A stretch of DNA of 64,000 bases, from the NCBI GenBank assembly GCA_030770425.1, contig JASJFT010000006.1, forward strand, positions 62,001 through 126,000, given 5' to 3'. Source of the stretch: Darksidea phi (lineage: Eukaryota > Ascomycota > Dothideomycetes > Pleosporales > Lentitheciaceae). Below the pieces are notes generated by a model. The model was not told the DNA's origin and did not search any database. It was given only the letters and a program-made list of their open reading frames with translations. The position numbers were made by a program, and so were the translations under genes. Positions 1-12,716 of the stretch are shown here, piece after piece (position 1 is the first letter of the stretch; every line of letters begins with the position of its first letter).

Positions 1-81
1 GTGTACACGCTTCCCTGATTGCATCCTGACCATGGTTTATTGCTATCAAGCTCCACGGCGCATCGCTTATCCTTGTTCTAG

Positions 82-429
82 GGTGTCCTCGTCTCCCTCG
101 CTATAGCTGCCTGGTACATGGACTTCATGTCCAAAACTATATACGGCGAGCTCGTCCCTACGCGCAAAGACTTCTTCCGGCACCCGTTCGAGTCCAGCAG
201 CCGCTTCATCAACGTCTACAAAATGCATATTGCACAACAGTCACAACTGTCCGCAGACCAGCGCCTGAAGAAGCAGGAGGATATTGAGAAGCGAAAGCAA
301 TATAGACTGGAGAGGATGCGCGAGGCGGAAGAGAGGGGTGAGGAGTATGTAGAAGACCCGAGGTACTATATTGGAGAGGATGGGATCAGGCGGAGGAGGG
401 TGAAGAGGTGGTTTGGGATTTGGGAGTAA
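82..429 (+). CDS. C-terminal exon of an unknown membrane-anchored protein (partial)
   Basis: Only the last exon is in the window. An in-frame TAG at 79-81 is best read as an intron acceptor, so the exon starts at 82 and runs to the stop at 427-429; a GT at position 1 could be the matching donor. The encoded 115 or so residues begin with a short hydrophobic stretch (GVLVSLAIAAWY), a probable end of a membrane segment, then a charged tail rich in K, R and E (around residues 55-90) that should be helical, and end in a basic KRWFGIWE. I do not recognise the family. A small mitochondrial inner-membrane protein would fit this shape, but that is a guess. A start at the internal ATG at 118 is less likely because the hydrophobic segment lies upstream of it. 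Confidence 0.5.
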   Translation, partial: GVLVSLAIAAWYMDFMSKTIYGELVPTRKDFFRHPFESSSRFINVYKMHIAQQSQLSADQRLKKQEDIEKRKQYRLERMREAEERGEEYVEDPRYYIGEDGIRRRRVKRWFGIWE

Positions 430-1088
430 GAATTCCGAAGAGTAGGTTCTGTGGGGGGAGGCGTGATTGAAAGAAGTACAGATGGCGAGTCATGTATGAT
501 ACTGTAAATGGGATCGTTGTGGAAGATGGTGGCGAGACGTTGGAGGCTGAAGGGCAGTTTGTCGGGGAGATGCATACCGCAATGTCGGGCAAGAGTGGAA
601 GTGAATGAACGTATAGAAGCTTCTTTGAGTTCTTCCGAAATCTCGGTATAGCGTTCTCGTATGTACATGTACGTATATACACGGCTCCCCGCAATGAGCC
701 CTCCAGCACCTCCCGTTGCTCCATTATCACGCAGGATGTTTTCCCAATCAACTGGTAAGTACGGGAAGAAGCCTTCCCACTATGGATGATAGCATAGTGC
801 GACGCTGCCTTCCAAGGCTCTTGCGTACTGATGAAAGCAGCTATCCGCTTGAAATTCCAACGTTTGGCGAAGAAAGATCGAGGCTGGTGTAAGAGGTACT
901 GCTTGTCTGTCATGCGGAAAGAGTTCTTTGAAAGCGTATGGACATGTCGCACAGTCGCTTAAGGGCTCAAAGGCTCAACATGTTTCGAGTCGGCAATGAG
1001 GTGTACGCGGGAGTGGCACCATTGCACAGGCGGCAGGCGGCAGTCCCAACGGCGAGCCGAAGATTGCACAAAGAGTGATGTCGGTTCG
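430..1088. other. Intergenic, convergent 3' ends
   Basis: This 660 bp stretch lies between two genes whose 3' ends face each other. Reverse-strand open frames here read as low-complexity shadow and share no motif with known families. I see nothing else to annotate. Confidence 0.5.
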
Positions 1089-1927
1089 TCATCGCCAACC
1101 ACCTACTCTGCCCTCGTCCCACCTCTCTTTCCGCTCGGCGCGTAAGTAAGCCACTTTTCGGCCCTCTCGTAGCCTGCGCACGAAGTCGGTCACCTCTCGC
1201 TCAGTGGCAACGTCGTTGGCGCTACCTAATGTCTCGCCTTCGAGGAAGCTTTCTTCTAATCCGCGGCACAGTGCTTCTTGCTCACCGACGGCGGCACTCA
1301 GGCGTTGGTACAGTGCTGGAGGACTAAACTCGCGCAAAGCCTCGTCCTGTTCTGCCTGCTTTGCTCTCCATTGTCGCTCGAGTGCGCGAAGGGCTAGCAA
1401 GCGTGACTGCGTGCTCTCGCGCTGGCGCTGCAGGTGGGCCTCGAGTTGCTTCAACGACTCGGCTAGGGCTACATTCTGCGCCAGCAATGCCTGCAACGGC
1501 GCGGTCGAGGCGGGGATCGAGGGGTGCGCTGTTTCGGGATTATGGATAATAGCGTGCTGGAGCTCGGGAGTGCGCAACACGTGGTGGAGATCCACGGTCC
1601 TGTCCCAGTTCAGCATCTAGCACCATACGTTTCAACGGCGACGTACGACTTGGCTTTCAAAACATCCGGCAGCCAGCCATCGTCGGGCGGTTCAATGGCG
1701 GATTGCTCGGGTCCCGCGGCAGAGGGAGTTTGAGCATAGCTCTGTGTTGATGCTTGCTGGTGGTTGCTATGGAGCTGCGGGGGCTGGCCTTGGGCGGGCG
1801 GGAGGGGGAGACCGGTTCGTGGTGTTGCGGTCCTGCTTGGATGTGAGGGCTTGGGCGGCGGCGGTGGAGGGGTAGAGGGGTTGAAGTCGTAGAAGTTCTG
1901 CGACTGAGGCGGCGAGTGATACGACAT
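1089..1927 (-). CDS. VPS37: ESCRT-I subunit VPS37 (Mod(r) domain)
   Basis: Two exons, 1927-1647 and 1599-1089, are joined over a 47 nt intron (donor gtacgt, acceptor gggacag), giving 263 residues. The N-terminal third is a proline-rich linker (PPPPPPKPSHPS and similar) followed by DDGWLPDVLKAKS; the rest is a helical region of the Mod(r)/VPS37 type with repeated L, E, R and Q heptads and a closing basic segment. VPS37 is part of the ESCRT-I complex with Vps23, Vps28 and Mvb12, which sorts ubiquitinated membrane proteins into endosomal vesicles. The length and proline-rich N-terminus suit filamentous fungal VPS37. An alternative acceptor giving a 30 nt intron was discarded as too short. The family call is from pattern recognition. 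Confidence 0.72.
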
Positions 1928-3061
1928 TTGGTTGGGCGTGCTTGTCCGCTAGGGGTCGTGGCAACGGGCGTGCATATCATATGTCATGCTGTTCAGAGGT
2001 TGCGACATGTCCGGCATGACAACGCCTATGCGTAGCCGAGCCGTGAGGCGGGTGACGGCGGCGGCCGCACGTTGTTCCGCTCCGTCTCTGCCGAGGAGGG
2101 GCTAAGGGACTGAGGGGACCAAGGGCACGGGCGGGTTGTCAGGATGGGAAATGAAAAGCAATTTCGTTGGGCGGACGAAGGAAGCGTGCAAGTCGAATAA
2201 TTAGTTGTGCAAGCGTGAAATTACGATGCCGGACCCGTTGCCAAATTGGCATCGAGGACGAGGCTGGGCTGGGGCTGGGCGGATGTCTCCTGGCGACTGT
2301 GCGGGCGGGGGTGCCACTTTCCCCTTTGGCGACCGCCGCGAGATGTGCTTTCTCCTTTGGGATGCGCCTCCTCCACGGCGGATGGCGAGGGATTGCGCAA
2401 CGGCGGCAAGACAAAAGCAACGCTGGGCTTGTCGCCGGCGCTGGCCGTGCTTTGCGCCCGTCGATGCGTTCGGGTGTCGCTGATTGGGCACGGACGCGAC
2501 TGTGGGCGCGCACAGTGGAGAGGATACTTCGCTGAGGCGCCTGCCACACGCCTGCCACGCTTTTTCCGCAGTGTTTCGGCGGATGGGGTGCGGTAGGGCA
2601 GCGCGGCCAAGGCATTGAGCGTCCAGTCAGCCGTCGCGAAGCCCGCCTCGACGACGCGATATTCCACCCCGACACGGCTTCGACCGCCCGCCTGTCGACC
2701 GCACACACTCCTCATATCCAGCGGCGGACCCCTTCTGTGCCCTCAGCGCCTTGTCCCTGACTGCTAACGGCTCATTGGCCGACCGGTGGCGTGTACCTGC
2801 AGGGAGCCGGGCACCCCCCCTGACGCCGCGCAGCGCCAGCCGGCCGCGCCCTCGAGCACAACAACGAATAAACGAATTCCAACGCTGCGATCTACCCCGA
2901 GGCCGCAGTGAGATCCGTCGCCCGTTCATGCGTAGCGCGACTCCCCTTTGCAACGCTGCCGGGGGCGACGTGCTCCTCTCCATTCATCGCGTCCGGGCCG
3001 CCGACATCTGGACATGGAGTTATGCAACTCTGCGCGGGGATAGACTCATAGGCTCTTGATA
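1928..3061. promoter_or_regulatory. Divergent promoter between VPS37 and the coiled-coil gene
   Basis: About 1.1 kb separates two divergently transcribed genes. It is GC-rich, so all frames stay open for long runs, but none carries recognisable protein features. It must hold both promoters and 5' UTRs. I could not pick out a TATA box. Confidence 0.5.
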
Positions 3062-6000
3062 ATGCAAGCCACAAAAACCGGGCGCGACGGCGCTGCTTCC
3101 TCGGCCTCGCAGACCTCTCCATCGCCGCCAAAGGCAAGAGCTCCCTTTCTGGCCGCTCTTGCTATCTCCTCCTTCGCCGCCTTTCGCTCCCAGCCCGCAG
3201 CGCCCGCCGCCGTCCAGGCTCCGGTCCGACGAAAACCCCTGCCGCCAGGCTCACCCCTAGTGGGACGTTATTCTCCGGCTGAATTGAATAGCAGCCCCAA
3301 GCCTGCAGCAGCAGATAACGACGTGGACATCCCTAATCCCCCACAGCCCCCAGCACCACCGAGCCGCGTTGGCGCAGCACTCCCTCCGCCATTGACCCAG
3401 GACGACCTTGTACCGCGGAACCTCGACGAGTAAGTGGTCTAGCTCCCGTGTAGAGCGCAACGACAGGTACTGATATCAACCATAGAGCACCACATGGCAC
3501 CACGCCTCTGACCGCCCACGTACCGCAGCACCCCTTCGGTCCGCGGAAGAGCTCCCTCGCCTACTCGAACAACAAGAGCCCGACCTCGTCCCGACCACGG
3601 CATGATCGGTCGGCCAGTGGCTTCCAAACGCATCGACAGAGCAGAATAATAGAATTGCAGAACACGGCCAAGGGAGCACACGTGCGGTCCCCTACCATGC
3701 CAAACATGCCCTTGTACACCTCAGAACTCCGCCAGCCGAACTTGCGATTGAAACTAGACGGAGTTACAGAGGACTTCATCGACGATCTCTACGAAACAGA
3801 GGACGATCGTGCGGAAGAGGTGCAGCCTGCGAAGCCCAAGTCGCCGGCGGGAGGCTTCACTTCATTCTTCGGCTGGAACTCGACAAAACAAAACGGGCCC
3901 GACTCGCCTACCACAACATTCTCCGAGTCTTTGTCTCCTTCCGCCTCCCCACGCTACCCCAAACAAACGAACATGCCTGCCAAGACCAAGCCCACGGGCC
4001 TCGACATCCCCATGGCGAATTCTTTCGCCCAGCCCTCATACTTCAACATCCCCGGAACGCCACTTCTGTCATCGTCGCCCCAGATGAACGCCCACGTAGA
4101 AGAGCTGGAGCGAGAGCTCAGAGAGGTGAGCTCAGAGCTCGCAGCTTCTATCCGCAGAGAAATGGAATTGGAAGACGAAGTCGAACGATGGAAAACCGAG
4201 AGCTCGTCGACCATGTCTGTCGAAAACCGTAGAACCAGCGACTATTACTCGGATTCTGGCACTAGTTCCGTTCGCTTTCCAGTAGGAGATGCCGAAAGCA
4301 AGCTGGAAGAGCTTGAGATGCTGCGTAGGAAGGCGGAGCAGGAGCGTGCTCAGCTCAAGGTACACATGGCAGAACGACTACAGGATGAGCTTCGCCGCCG
4401 TCGAGACTTGGAGGAACAGGTCCAGCAGCTTGAAGAAAAGGTCAGCGGTCCAGCTGGCTCCTCCACCACCGCTGGTCCCAACGTTAAAGAGCTCCAAACC
4501 TCGCTAGAAGATGCTAAGAGACGTTTGGCCGAAGAAAGACAGGTCAAAGAAAACTTTGAAGACCTACTGACAGCCTTGCGGCAAGAGCTCGAGCAGCACC
4601 GCAATGAACGAGACAACCTCCGCGACGAGGTCGTTCCTCAGCTCCGAGCACGCCTAGAAGGCTTAGAGTCAGAGGCCACAAACACACAAGGCCTCATATA
4701 TGAAACAACACGCATGCAGCAAGAAATCCAGCAACTCCGCGACGAGAACCAGGCTCTACAAGATGCACGAAGAATGCAACAAGATGCGACCCAGCAGCAG
4801 GTCCGTTTCTCGGCTATCGCGGAGGAGGGCGATTCTCCCCAGAAAGTCACCACCCCGCGTGTCGGTCTCTCGAGATCAAATTCCCTTGCTCGAAGTTCTG
4901 GGTTCAACAAGAGGGGCTCATTGCAACGCTCCAGTTCTGTAAAGGATCGATCCGGGGCCGAATCCCCGCGGGAATCGCCCATGGCAGCTGGTAATCCGGT
5001 GAAGGAATTGGAAGAACAACGTGACGCGCTCCACAAAGCTTTGAAGCATCTATTGCAGCGACAGGAAATACAACAAAGAGATTTCGAGAAACGAATCAAG
5101 GAGCTCGAAATGGAAAGGGACAACGCTCTAAATCTCACTCCTCGGAGAACGGCGTTCCATATCGAGGTGTCTAACCTTAGGAGCGAAGTGAACTCGCTGC
5201 GGCGTCGGGCAGATGATGCTCTCGAGCAAAAGTTCCAGTGTGAGAATGGCCTCCGTGGTCTTCGCATGGATCTGGACCGCGCGCAGCAGGAGACATCGTC
5301 TCTTCGGGATCTCTTGAAAGAAAACGACATCACCATTCCAGAGATCAGGATTGACAGCCAGCCAGCCTCGCTTGACAAGGCTTTCAACGAGCTCCGCACG
5401 ACGCATGCTCTATCTCTTGCCCGCATCAAGCAAATGGAATCCGAGGACACTCTTGGTGCTGCTGGTGAAGAGGCGGAGAGGACGTTGGATTTGCTCAAGC
5501 AAAGCATATCTGACGCGGAGGCTGAGCGAGACTTTGCACAGAAGGAAGCCGAACAGTACCGTAAGCAAGCTCGCGCGTTGCAGCAATCGGAAATAGAGCA
5601 TTTAGGCAAGGAACAGAAGCTCAGTGTCGAACTCTTTGCTGCCGCAACACGTATGGACGAGCTGTCCAACAGAATACAGCAGCAGCTTGATTCCAACAGT
5701 ACGCTCCGCAAGCGTCTTACCGATGCTGTTTCTCGTGGCGAGCAAGAGCAGGAAAAGTCGGCGGAAAAAATCATCGAGCTGGAACGACGACTCAAGACGG
5801 CAGAAGACAAGGTCATGATCGCTCAGCAGTCGTCGGAAGAGGCAATTGCCAGGCACGAGGAGGAGGTCAAGGCTATCAAAGAGAGCCATAACGGCCATCT
5901 TCACCGCGTCAAATCTGTACTGCTCAGTCCTGGTGCCTCGCCCAGACTGCCTTCATCGCCAGTTTTTGCCCAGAGGTCGCCCCGTCTCGGTCAGACCACC

Positions 6001-6302
6001 AGTGGCCCTGCTATGTCGATGGCGGAGGCTACCAGGACAGGGTCCCTTGAGAAGCGTGTCGAAGAGCTTGAGAAGGCCTTGAGAGATGCCGACCACGAGA
6101 TGGAAGAAGTCGTCGGTCGCATGAATATGGCACAGATCGAGGTTGCCGACCTACAATTCCAGAGGTATGATTTATGTTCTGGGGAAAAGAAGACCCCTGA
6201 CTAACATTGGACAGGGATGAGGCAATGCGTATGACAAGGAGACTCCAGGCTGACATTCTCGCCGAGCGTGAGAAGGTCAAGGCTCTAATGGCTCAGAACT
6301 AA
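3062..6302 (+). CDS. Large coiled-coil protein, USO1-like in appearance
   Basis: Three exons, 3062-3429, 3486-6164 and 6215-6302, give 1,044 residues; both introns are 50-56 nt, and the second has a clear ctaac branch site. The first 300 or so residues are disordered and rich in P and S. From about residue 330 to the end the protein is almost continuous coiled coil, with heptads rich in E, L, R, Q and K, broken by a Ser-rich patch (around RSNSLARSSGF) and another SP-rich patch near residue 950. Fungal proteins of this type are often annotated as intracellular transport protein USO1-like or M-protein repeat proteins; I cannot assign a molecular role. Many SP and RSxS motifs suggest phosphorylation. 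The long reverse frame inside it is a codon-composition shadow. Confidence 0.8.
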
Positions 6303-7696
6303 TACCTTAACGATGCATTATGACGACCGACGTTTGACACGCCGTTTTTTTTTGCCCAACTATAATCGCCCTACCCTTCTCGCCAGATACAAGGTATCTC
6401 CACTTTTTGTAGCTTACTTTACACATTCGGCGTTTACCAGGCATGCATCTGCGCAGGAGCCAGGCGTTGCATGGCGATGATGGATCGCCCTTTCTACATC
6501 TTTCGTACCGCTCACTGTCATACTTGTTTTATCAGCCTCAGACACGGTGCAGGATGGCGTCTTCCAGTCGTCCTCAGCATTTCGGCGGAGCCCGCGTTAG
6601 GGCCCTGTGTTATATACCCTTAGTTTTTGTGGTTGCCCTTGCCCAATGGCGGGCTTGTTGGATTCTTGTACACCAGCCGCGGTTTACATCAGCACCTTAT
6701 TGTTGTATTTAATGATCTAATGGTCGGATGTTGGATCACACACGTCATCAATCGATGGATTGCTGTACTACTAGAAAACTTGGAAGGGGTCCTTGTACAC
6801 ATTCTATGAATGCGTCGTCTACATGCCATGTGATGCCTTGAATCAGATGTTACCAAGATCCTGGGATATGGTCCAGTGGAGATATTCGACTCACTATCGG
6901 CGGCGGCCGGTTCCTCAACAGGGTGTCTAGAGCGGTGACCAGCTAAAACAGCAATCAATTGTTGCACGGCGTAGGACTGTTTGGGGGTTAATTGGCAGGA
7001 GGCGATGCAACAATTGCGTGTTGTCTTACTAGGTAGCAGGCGAGACGAAAACAAGTAGCCGAGCTGCTGCCCGACGCTATGGAAGCGCCCAACGCCGTGC
7101 TCCGGTAGAACTAGGCCTGTAGCCATGCAAAAGCGTGGCTACCATGGCGGAGGAGCATTTGTGTCCGCCAGGTGTCGGCTTATCGATAGTCGAGTCGGGT
7201 GGCAGAAGCACAGCGCCGAACGGTAGCAGCGTAACGTGTAATGAGCATGGAGCATCTGCAGTAACGCGGTCCCTCGAGCCAACGAGTGAAGTGGCAGTAG
7301 AGCTTTGGAGCTCCCTGCAGCGTTTAGCATCTTCGATTTTGTGGTAAACTTCCCGGCTTCCGCACGCTCCCCCTCACCAGATGTAGTTTAGCCTGGTCTG
7401 GAGCGTTTGAGGCATCGTTAACCCTTACTAGACGGTGCATAGGTACCGCAACACTCCCCTTGTCCCTCGCAGCCTCTTCTTTGCTCTCTCTGCTAAAGCT
7501 CCCTTCACTCCATCCGTGAAGAGCACGGTTGCACCTCTCCAAACAGGCGAACTCCCCGCGACGGCTTTGGTCCGTCCCGCTACGCCCCTCCAAAAGAAAT
7601 TGAGTACACTCCACTGCGCCACGCAACCACCGCCGAAGCACGACACAGTCTTCCCGAGGAAGCCATCTGAGGGCTCCTCAGACCCTGCCCATCGCC
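6303..7696. other. Intergenic, 3' UTR and kinase promoter
   Basis: This 1.4 kb stretch lies between two genes on the same strand. A T9 run at about 6345 sits just after the upstream stop. The last 250 bases before 7697 are rich in C and T, as expected for a fungal promoter and 5' UTR. No further gene is evident. Confidence 0.5.
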
Positions 7697-9814
7697 ATGA
7701 ACAACCAGCAGCAGCAACAGCAGCAGGGCAACCGCCTGAACCTCAACTTTGGCTTCGGCAACAACGACCGAAATCAGTACCAGGACTCGGGGCGTCCGTT
7801 CCCCACCACACCGTCTACGTTCCCGCAGCCCGTATACCCAAATCAGGCTGGCCAGCAGGAGGTCTGGGGCGCACAGCAAGCCAACGGCTACGGCAACAAT
7901 GGGTACTTTGTGAACCCGTATCAGCAGGCTCAGTATCAGGGGCAGCAGGGCAATCTGCAGGCCCCCCAATCTGCTCGCGGGTTCAACGATGCGGCTAATG
8001 GCCTGGCCCAGCAATTTCAGCACCAGGCTCACCTGGGTGGAGGCGGCGGCGGCGGTCGCTCTGGGAGCCCCTACGGCCGACAACCGTCCCCGAACCAGCA
8101 GCGCCCTCGCACCGCCGGCGACAGAGGGTACCACCATGGCCAATATAGTGGCCATGTGCCCCGTCAGCCTTCACTCTATGACGAGGAGCCGCCGCAGAAG
8201 ACGCCGGAGAAATACCCGGACTGTATCCTCAAGGCGTCGAAGGTGTCGGTGAATCTGGTCAGCACTTTCTTCAAGGACAGCGTGCAGCGAGCGCGAGATC
8301 GCAACCAACGGTACGCTCACTTTACACTAGTTATCGTGTACTAGCTGATGGAAATTCAGAGCTCTCGAGCTAGAGTCAATCATGAAGGAGCCTTCCCTTA
8401 CCGATGCCAGCAAGGCACGGAAGGAAGCCACCATGCGCCGACAAGAGGCAGAATACCTCCGCTTCCTGCGAACCAAGGAGAGGCCGGAGAACTTCTCGAC
8501 GCTGAAAATTATCGGCAAGGGTGCTTTTGGAGAGGTCAAGCTGGTTCAGAGAAAGAACGACGGCAAGATCTACGCCTTGAAATCCCTTGTCAAGCAGGAA
8601 ATGGTCGGGTTCTCTCTCTCCTAGCTTAAACAAGGCCATGCTAACTGCGAGCAGTTTAAAAAGGACCAACTGGCCCACGTCCGCTCGGAGCGTGACATTC
8701 TCGCCGAGTCCGACAGCCCTTGGGTTGTCAAACTGCATACCACTTTCCAGGACAACACCTTTCTCTACATGCTGATGGAGTTCTTACCTGGCGGTGACTT
8801 GATGACCATGCTTATCAAGTACGAGATATTTACTGAGGATATCACGCGCTTCTATATGGCTGAAATCACCCTCGCAATAGAAGCCGTCCACAAGCTTGGT
8901 TTCATTCACCGGTAAGCGCACAATGCAGTCTCCTCTACGAGGCAACAGCAACCAAAAAATACCCATGCTAACCGCGCGCAGCGACATCAAGCCCGACAAT
9001 ATCCTGCTAGACCGCGGCGGGCACATCAAGTTGACCGATTTCGGTCTGTCAACGGGGTTCCATAAAGAGCACGAGGCTGGCTATTATAAGAAGCTTCTTG
9101 CAGGTGGGCAGCACAAGTCTGCCCGTGAGAATCGCAACTCGATGAACCTGGATCAGATACAGTTGACCGTCAGCAACCGCAGCCAGATCAACACCTGGAG
9201 AAAATCCCGCCGACAGCTTGCTTACTCCACTGTGGGTACACCTGACTACATCGCTCCCGAGATCTTCAGCGGACAGGGATACGACTATGGTTGCGATTGG
9301 TGGTCGGTTGGTACTATCATGTTTGAATGTCTGATCGGATGGCCGCCGTTCTGCGCTGAGGAACCGCACGACACGTACCGCAAGATTGTGGACTGGCCAC
9401 GAAACCTGCACTTCCCTCCGGACCAGCAGCTAGGGCATGAAGCTGAGGATTTTATCAAGCGGTGAGTTACTTTTGCGTTGTCAGGAAGACGAGCTATACT
9501 AAATCAGCTCTAGGTTGATTTGCGATGCTGAGCATCGTCTCGGTCGGATCGGCGGCGGCAGTGAAATAAAGCAACATCCCTTCTTCCGTGGTGTCCAGTG
9601 GGACGGTCTGCGCCGTATCCGCGCGCCGTTCGAGCCGAAGCTGCAGTCCAACGTCGATACGCAGTACTTCCCGATCGACGAGATTGACCAGAACGATACA
9701 AGCGCCGCTCTGCGTGCTCAGACGGCGCAGGCTGGCGACGAAAACGCTGCTGAGATGAGCTTGCCTTTCATCGGCTACACTTACAAACGTTTCGATGCTT
9801 TCCGAGGATCTTAG
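7697..9814 (+). CDS. cot-1: NDR-family serine/threonine kinase COT-1
   Basis: Five exons, 7697-8310, 8360-8603, 8655-8911, 8982-9461 and 9514-9814, give 631 residues, close to the roughly 620 of Neurospora COT-1. The first 190 residues are Gln-, Asn- and Gly-rich and start with a polyglutamine tract coded by CAG/CAA. The kinase domain follows: glycine loop [10 protein letters not shown], invariant Lys in YALKSL, catalytic HRDIKPDN, DFG in LTDFGLST, then the NDR-specific insert before the activation segment [14 protein letters not shown]. The C-terminal hydrophobic motif [12 protein letters not shown] is present. NDR kinases work with MOB2 and an upstream germinal-centre kinase to control polar tip growth, branching and septation. 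The second intron uses a weak gtcggg donor, but phase and family alignment support it. Confidence 0.95.
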
Positions 9815-10770
9815 ATACCCACGTCGACTAGCCACGACTACGCATGACCTGGTATGGGCTACGACAGCGACACTGTGGACGTTAAAATTCTATATCAAAG
9901 ACATTTACTGGCATCATATTATAAGAGCGTCGCGTGTTCATCAAGGGCTAGGTTTGGCTCGTTCGATCTTTGTTTCCTCTCGTTAGAACTTCGCCTGTTG
10001 CCCTCTCCTTCGATATCGCCAATTCTTTCGGTAACTGTTAAAAGACGGGTAGCGAATGCATATGATGACGCTGCTGGCGCGGCTGAAGCACTAACGCGAA
10101 TGCCTTCCCCTGTTGTTAGACCTGCCAACCCTACTGTAGTGTCTTTTTGCCTCTCCGTGTGTCTGCCGTGTTGAAGCAGGGCAGGATAATTACGGACTGT
10201 CGCTGGGTTGCGCGCTGGTAAGCGTCTCATTAAAGGAAATGTCACTTCTCTGCTTATGGGAGGCCTGACGCATGGGAAACTATTCTAGGCATTTGGTGGG
10301 AGTTGCGAACGGTTACAATATGAGGAATGTGCATCTTGCAAGCTAGAAGACCTGTCTCCGGCCGTGACTGTTGTGCATTCGAACGAGATGTTAAGTCTAA
10401 TACATGGCATGCCATTTGATCAAACTACATATACACTAGAAACTCCATGCTACCTTTCTTGCCATAATGCCAGAGTTACCCATCCTGCTTAATGATGTCC
10501 AACCAGAACGCTATTCCGCTCGGTATGAACCTTATCCGCTCATCGTTTCCGTGCCCGCATTACGGCTCACGCATATTCCGACCTTTTCTTCATCGCGCCT
10601 CAAATTGAACCATCCTATTAACACATTAGCCCATACCCTCATATTCGCTTTCGCTTTCGCCTTCCATTCCCCCATCCATCACTCTCCCGCCTCCTGGTAT
10701 CCGACAAAGCCTTCCCCCTTCCCTCATTTTCACCACTCCCTCCATCGCAAAAGGAAAAACATCCGCCGAC
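9815..10770. other. Intergenic, convergent 3' ends
   Basis: Convergent space between the COT-1 and RPC10 genes. Short open frames on both strands carry no recognisable motif. Nothing else is seen. Confidence 0.5.
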
Positions 10771-10962
10771 TCACCGATTCGTCCTCTTCTTGTACAGCAC
10801 CCGATGTCCACAGTTCCTGCATCGAATCGGCTCGCCCCGCTTGAGCTGTACGTCGCCGTCGCAGTCGCCGCAGGTGTAGTTTACGGCGCGCCCGTTGATG
10901 TCTATTGTGGTGCCGTCTTGCGCGATGTTCGAGTTGGTTTGGGGGGGGTTGTACGAGGACAT
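10771..10962 (-). CDS. RPC10: RNA polymerase I/II/III shared subunit ABC10-alpha
   Basis: A single 63-residue frame. Residues 30-55 hold the zinc ribbon CGDC...CRNC (CxxC-x13-CxxC), followed by the basic tail GHRVLYKKRTNR typical of this subunit (Rpb12/Rpc10). The protein is a zinc-binding structural subunit shared by all three nuclear RNA polymerases. The reading frame continues about 70 codons upstream, but that part is P-, T- and H-rich low-complexity sequence from the promoter; the ATG at 10962 gives the normal family length of 60-70 residues, so I chose it. Confidence 0.93.
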   Translation of the reverse strand: MSSYNPPQTNSNIAQDGTTIDINGRAVNYTCGDCDGDVQLKRGEPIRCRNCGHRVLYKKRTNR

Positions 10963-12716
10963 GGTGGTGGGGTTTGGGGGGTGCGGTTGTCGGTTGTCGG
11001 TTGGCGGTTGTTGGGGGCGTTTTGGGGACAAGGAGGGTTTTTTGTGAGGAGTGGGGGTGGTTGAGGGGTGTGTGAGCTGGGTTGGCGAAGGAGGGCACAA
11101 AGGGTGGATGTGGTGGTTATGGAGAGATATATTTTGAAGGCGGTGAGGCGGGTTTCTGCCGTGGCGCGGGGGCACGTGATCTTATCGATACCTTTGCTAT
11201 CCATTGATCGCCTTTATGCTGCATGTGCTCTTCGCGATCCCGTTGATCGGTCTACTGTCGTTAAGCTTTTTCCGTTGATCGGTCTACTATGGTTAAGCTT
11301 CAAGTCCTCATACACTCAAGTCTGTAGAAACGGTCGGGCGATGTGGATACACATACACCAAGTCGTTACATGGATTCTCCGCCTATTCCGCTAAGTGAGG
11401 GCTGCGTGAATGCAGGGGGCGTCTGATTTTGTATACAGCTGCGAACTTCACTCAGGCGTACATATAGGGTTTAGAAACTAAAAGTTCTCAGTACCTACCG
11501 TCGCATACTAGAGACGCTACCATCTCGCGATTACGATTTGCAGTTTGTACCCCCAAATTACGTTTAATCGAGGTGCAATCCGATCCCGACGTTATCACCG
11601 CACTCAAACATACGCTTTGGGATGGACTAGTTCGCCTGTCTGCAGTCACATAGCACATCGCCGCCTCTTTCCTGCATAGAAGTACAAAATCTCTTGCCCG
11701 CAGAACATCGTCTAATAATGGCCCCCTTCGCCTATAGAATTCTGTACCGTAGCCCCATTTTGCCGGTACTGTATTTGTAGAAAGCTTGCATAGTTTCTAT
11801 TCTATGACCGGGTTGAGCAAAATCTGAATCCCTACGTACATGGACGACCTTGCGGTGCAGTAGCTAGCTCGGAAACTTGACCATATAGAAGACACGCCGT
11901 CTGTTTATCGACATGGGGAGAGTCATGTTTGTATGCACGGCACGATGCATGGAGTTGTAGTTTGCGGGCGTTTCATCTCGTTAAGGACTGTACTGTATGT
12001 ATAAGTCTCAGGAGCAAGACGGAGGCTTAGAGCGATAAGTCTTCCGGTATGTTTATCATCTGTAATGTGGATATATGGGGAAAGATGAGATTGGATGCTG
12101 CTCATTTTCCGTTGATTCATTCGCTTTATTCATGAGGCGTGTAGCTGATGGAGCACTTGATGAGATGCCTACTATCGCATAGCATGAGTGCGAGGAGCTG
12201 ATCAGGTGTGAGTACCTAAGCAATTGTTTCAAATCACAATTGTGTAGAATGAGTGGAGAGCTAATTAGCACATCTTACGACTCTGGCGAGGACTAGGATG
12301 ATACGCGTAGGTCAGGGATTTCACTTCGGAGTATGAAAGCCTAATCTCAAGCGTTGGAGCATGCGCGGCAGGGATACCTGGTACGACGACCTGCAACATC
12401 ACCTCACTCAACAGGTAATCACGATAGAGCAAAGCAAGATATATCGGGTTGGCGCAAAGGCAGAATTAGTTATTACTGCACTATCTCCTACTGAAAAAAC
12501 CACCAAGGTGTATATTTTGAAAATCCGCAACTCACAAATCCATCACACATTCTGTGTTTATTACCTGCTTCGCACCATCCGAACCAAACAAATCTGTAAA
12601 GGTATCTTATTCCCCAAAGGACAACGTCTCATCGTAAGGAACGTGAACATCAAAGCCAAATGCGCCAACCGCGGATTCCTCTTTTCTCTTGTCGACTCCA
12701 GACTCCTGGAAGCTGT
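10963..12716. other. Intergenic region, 1.75 kb
   Basis: It contains the RPC10 promoter next to 10962 (long G/T-rich runs on the plus strand) and a short tandem duplication near 11240. A 141-codon plus-strand frame ending at 12786 overlaps the 3' end of the next gene and has no family features. I see no supported gene. Confidence 0.45.
11240..11300. repeat. Short tandem duplication, 32 bp period
   Basis: The motif CCGTTGATCGGTCTACT followed by GGTTAAGCTT-like sequence occurs at 11240 and again at 11272, nearly identical, giving two adjacent copies with a 32 bp period. No role is visible. Confidence 0.7.

Noticed and set aside
2139..2983. Several 90-190 codon frames in both strands upstream of the coiled-coil gene
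   Set aside because: The region is GC-rich, so stops are rare in every frame; the residues are low-complexity R, P, A and S with no family signal.
4638..5816. 392-codon open frame on the minus strand inside the coiled-coil gene
   Set aside because: It is Ser/Arg/Cys-rich with no domain and lies wholly antisense to a well-supported coding exon; it is a codon-composition shadow.
10467..10844. 125-codon plus-strand frame
   Set aside because: It overlaps the RPC10 coding region antisense and is Pro/Ser/His-rich 3' UTR-type sequence.
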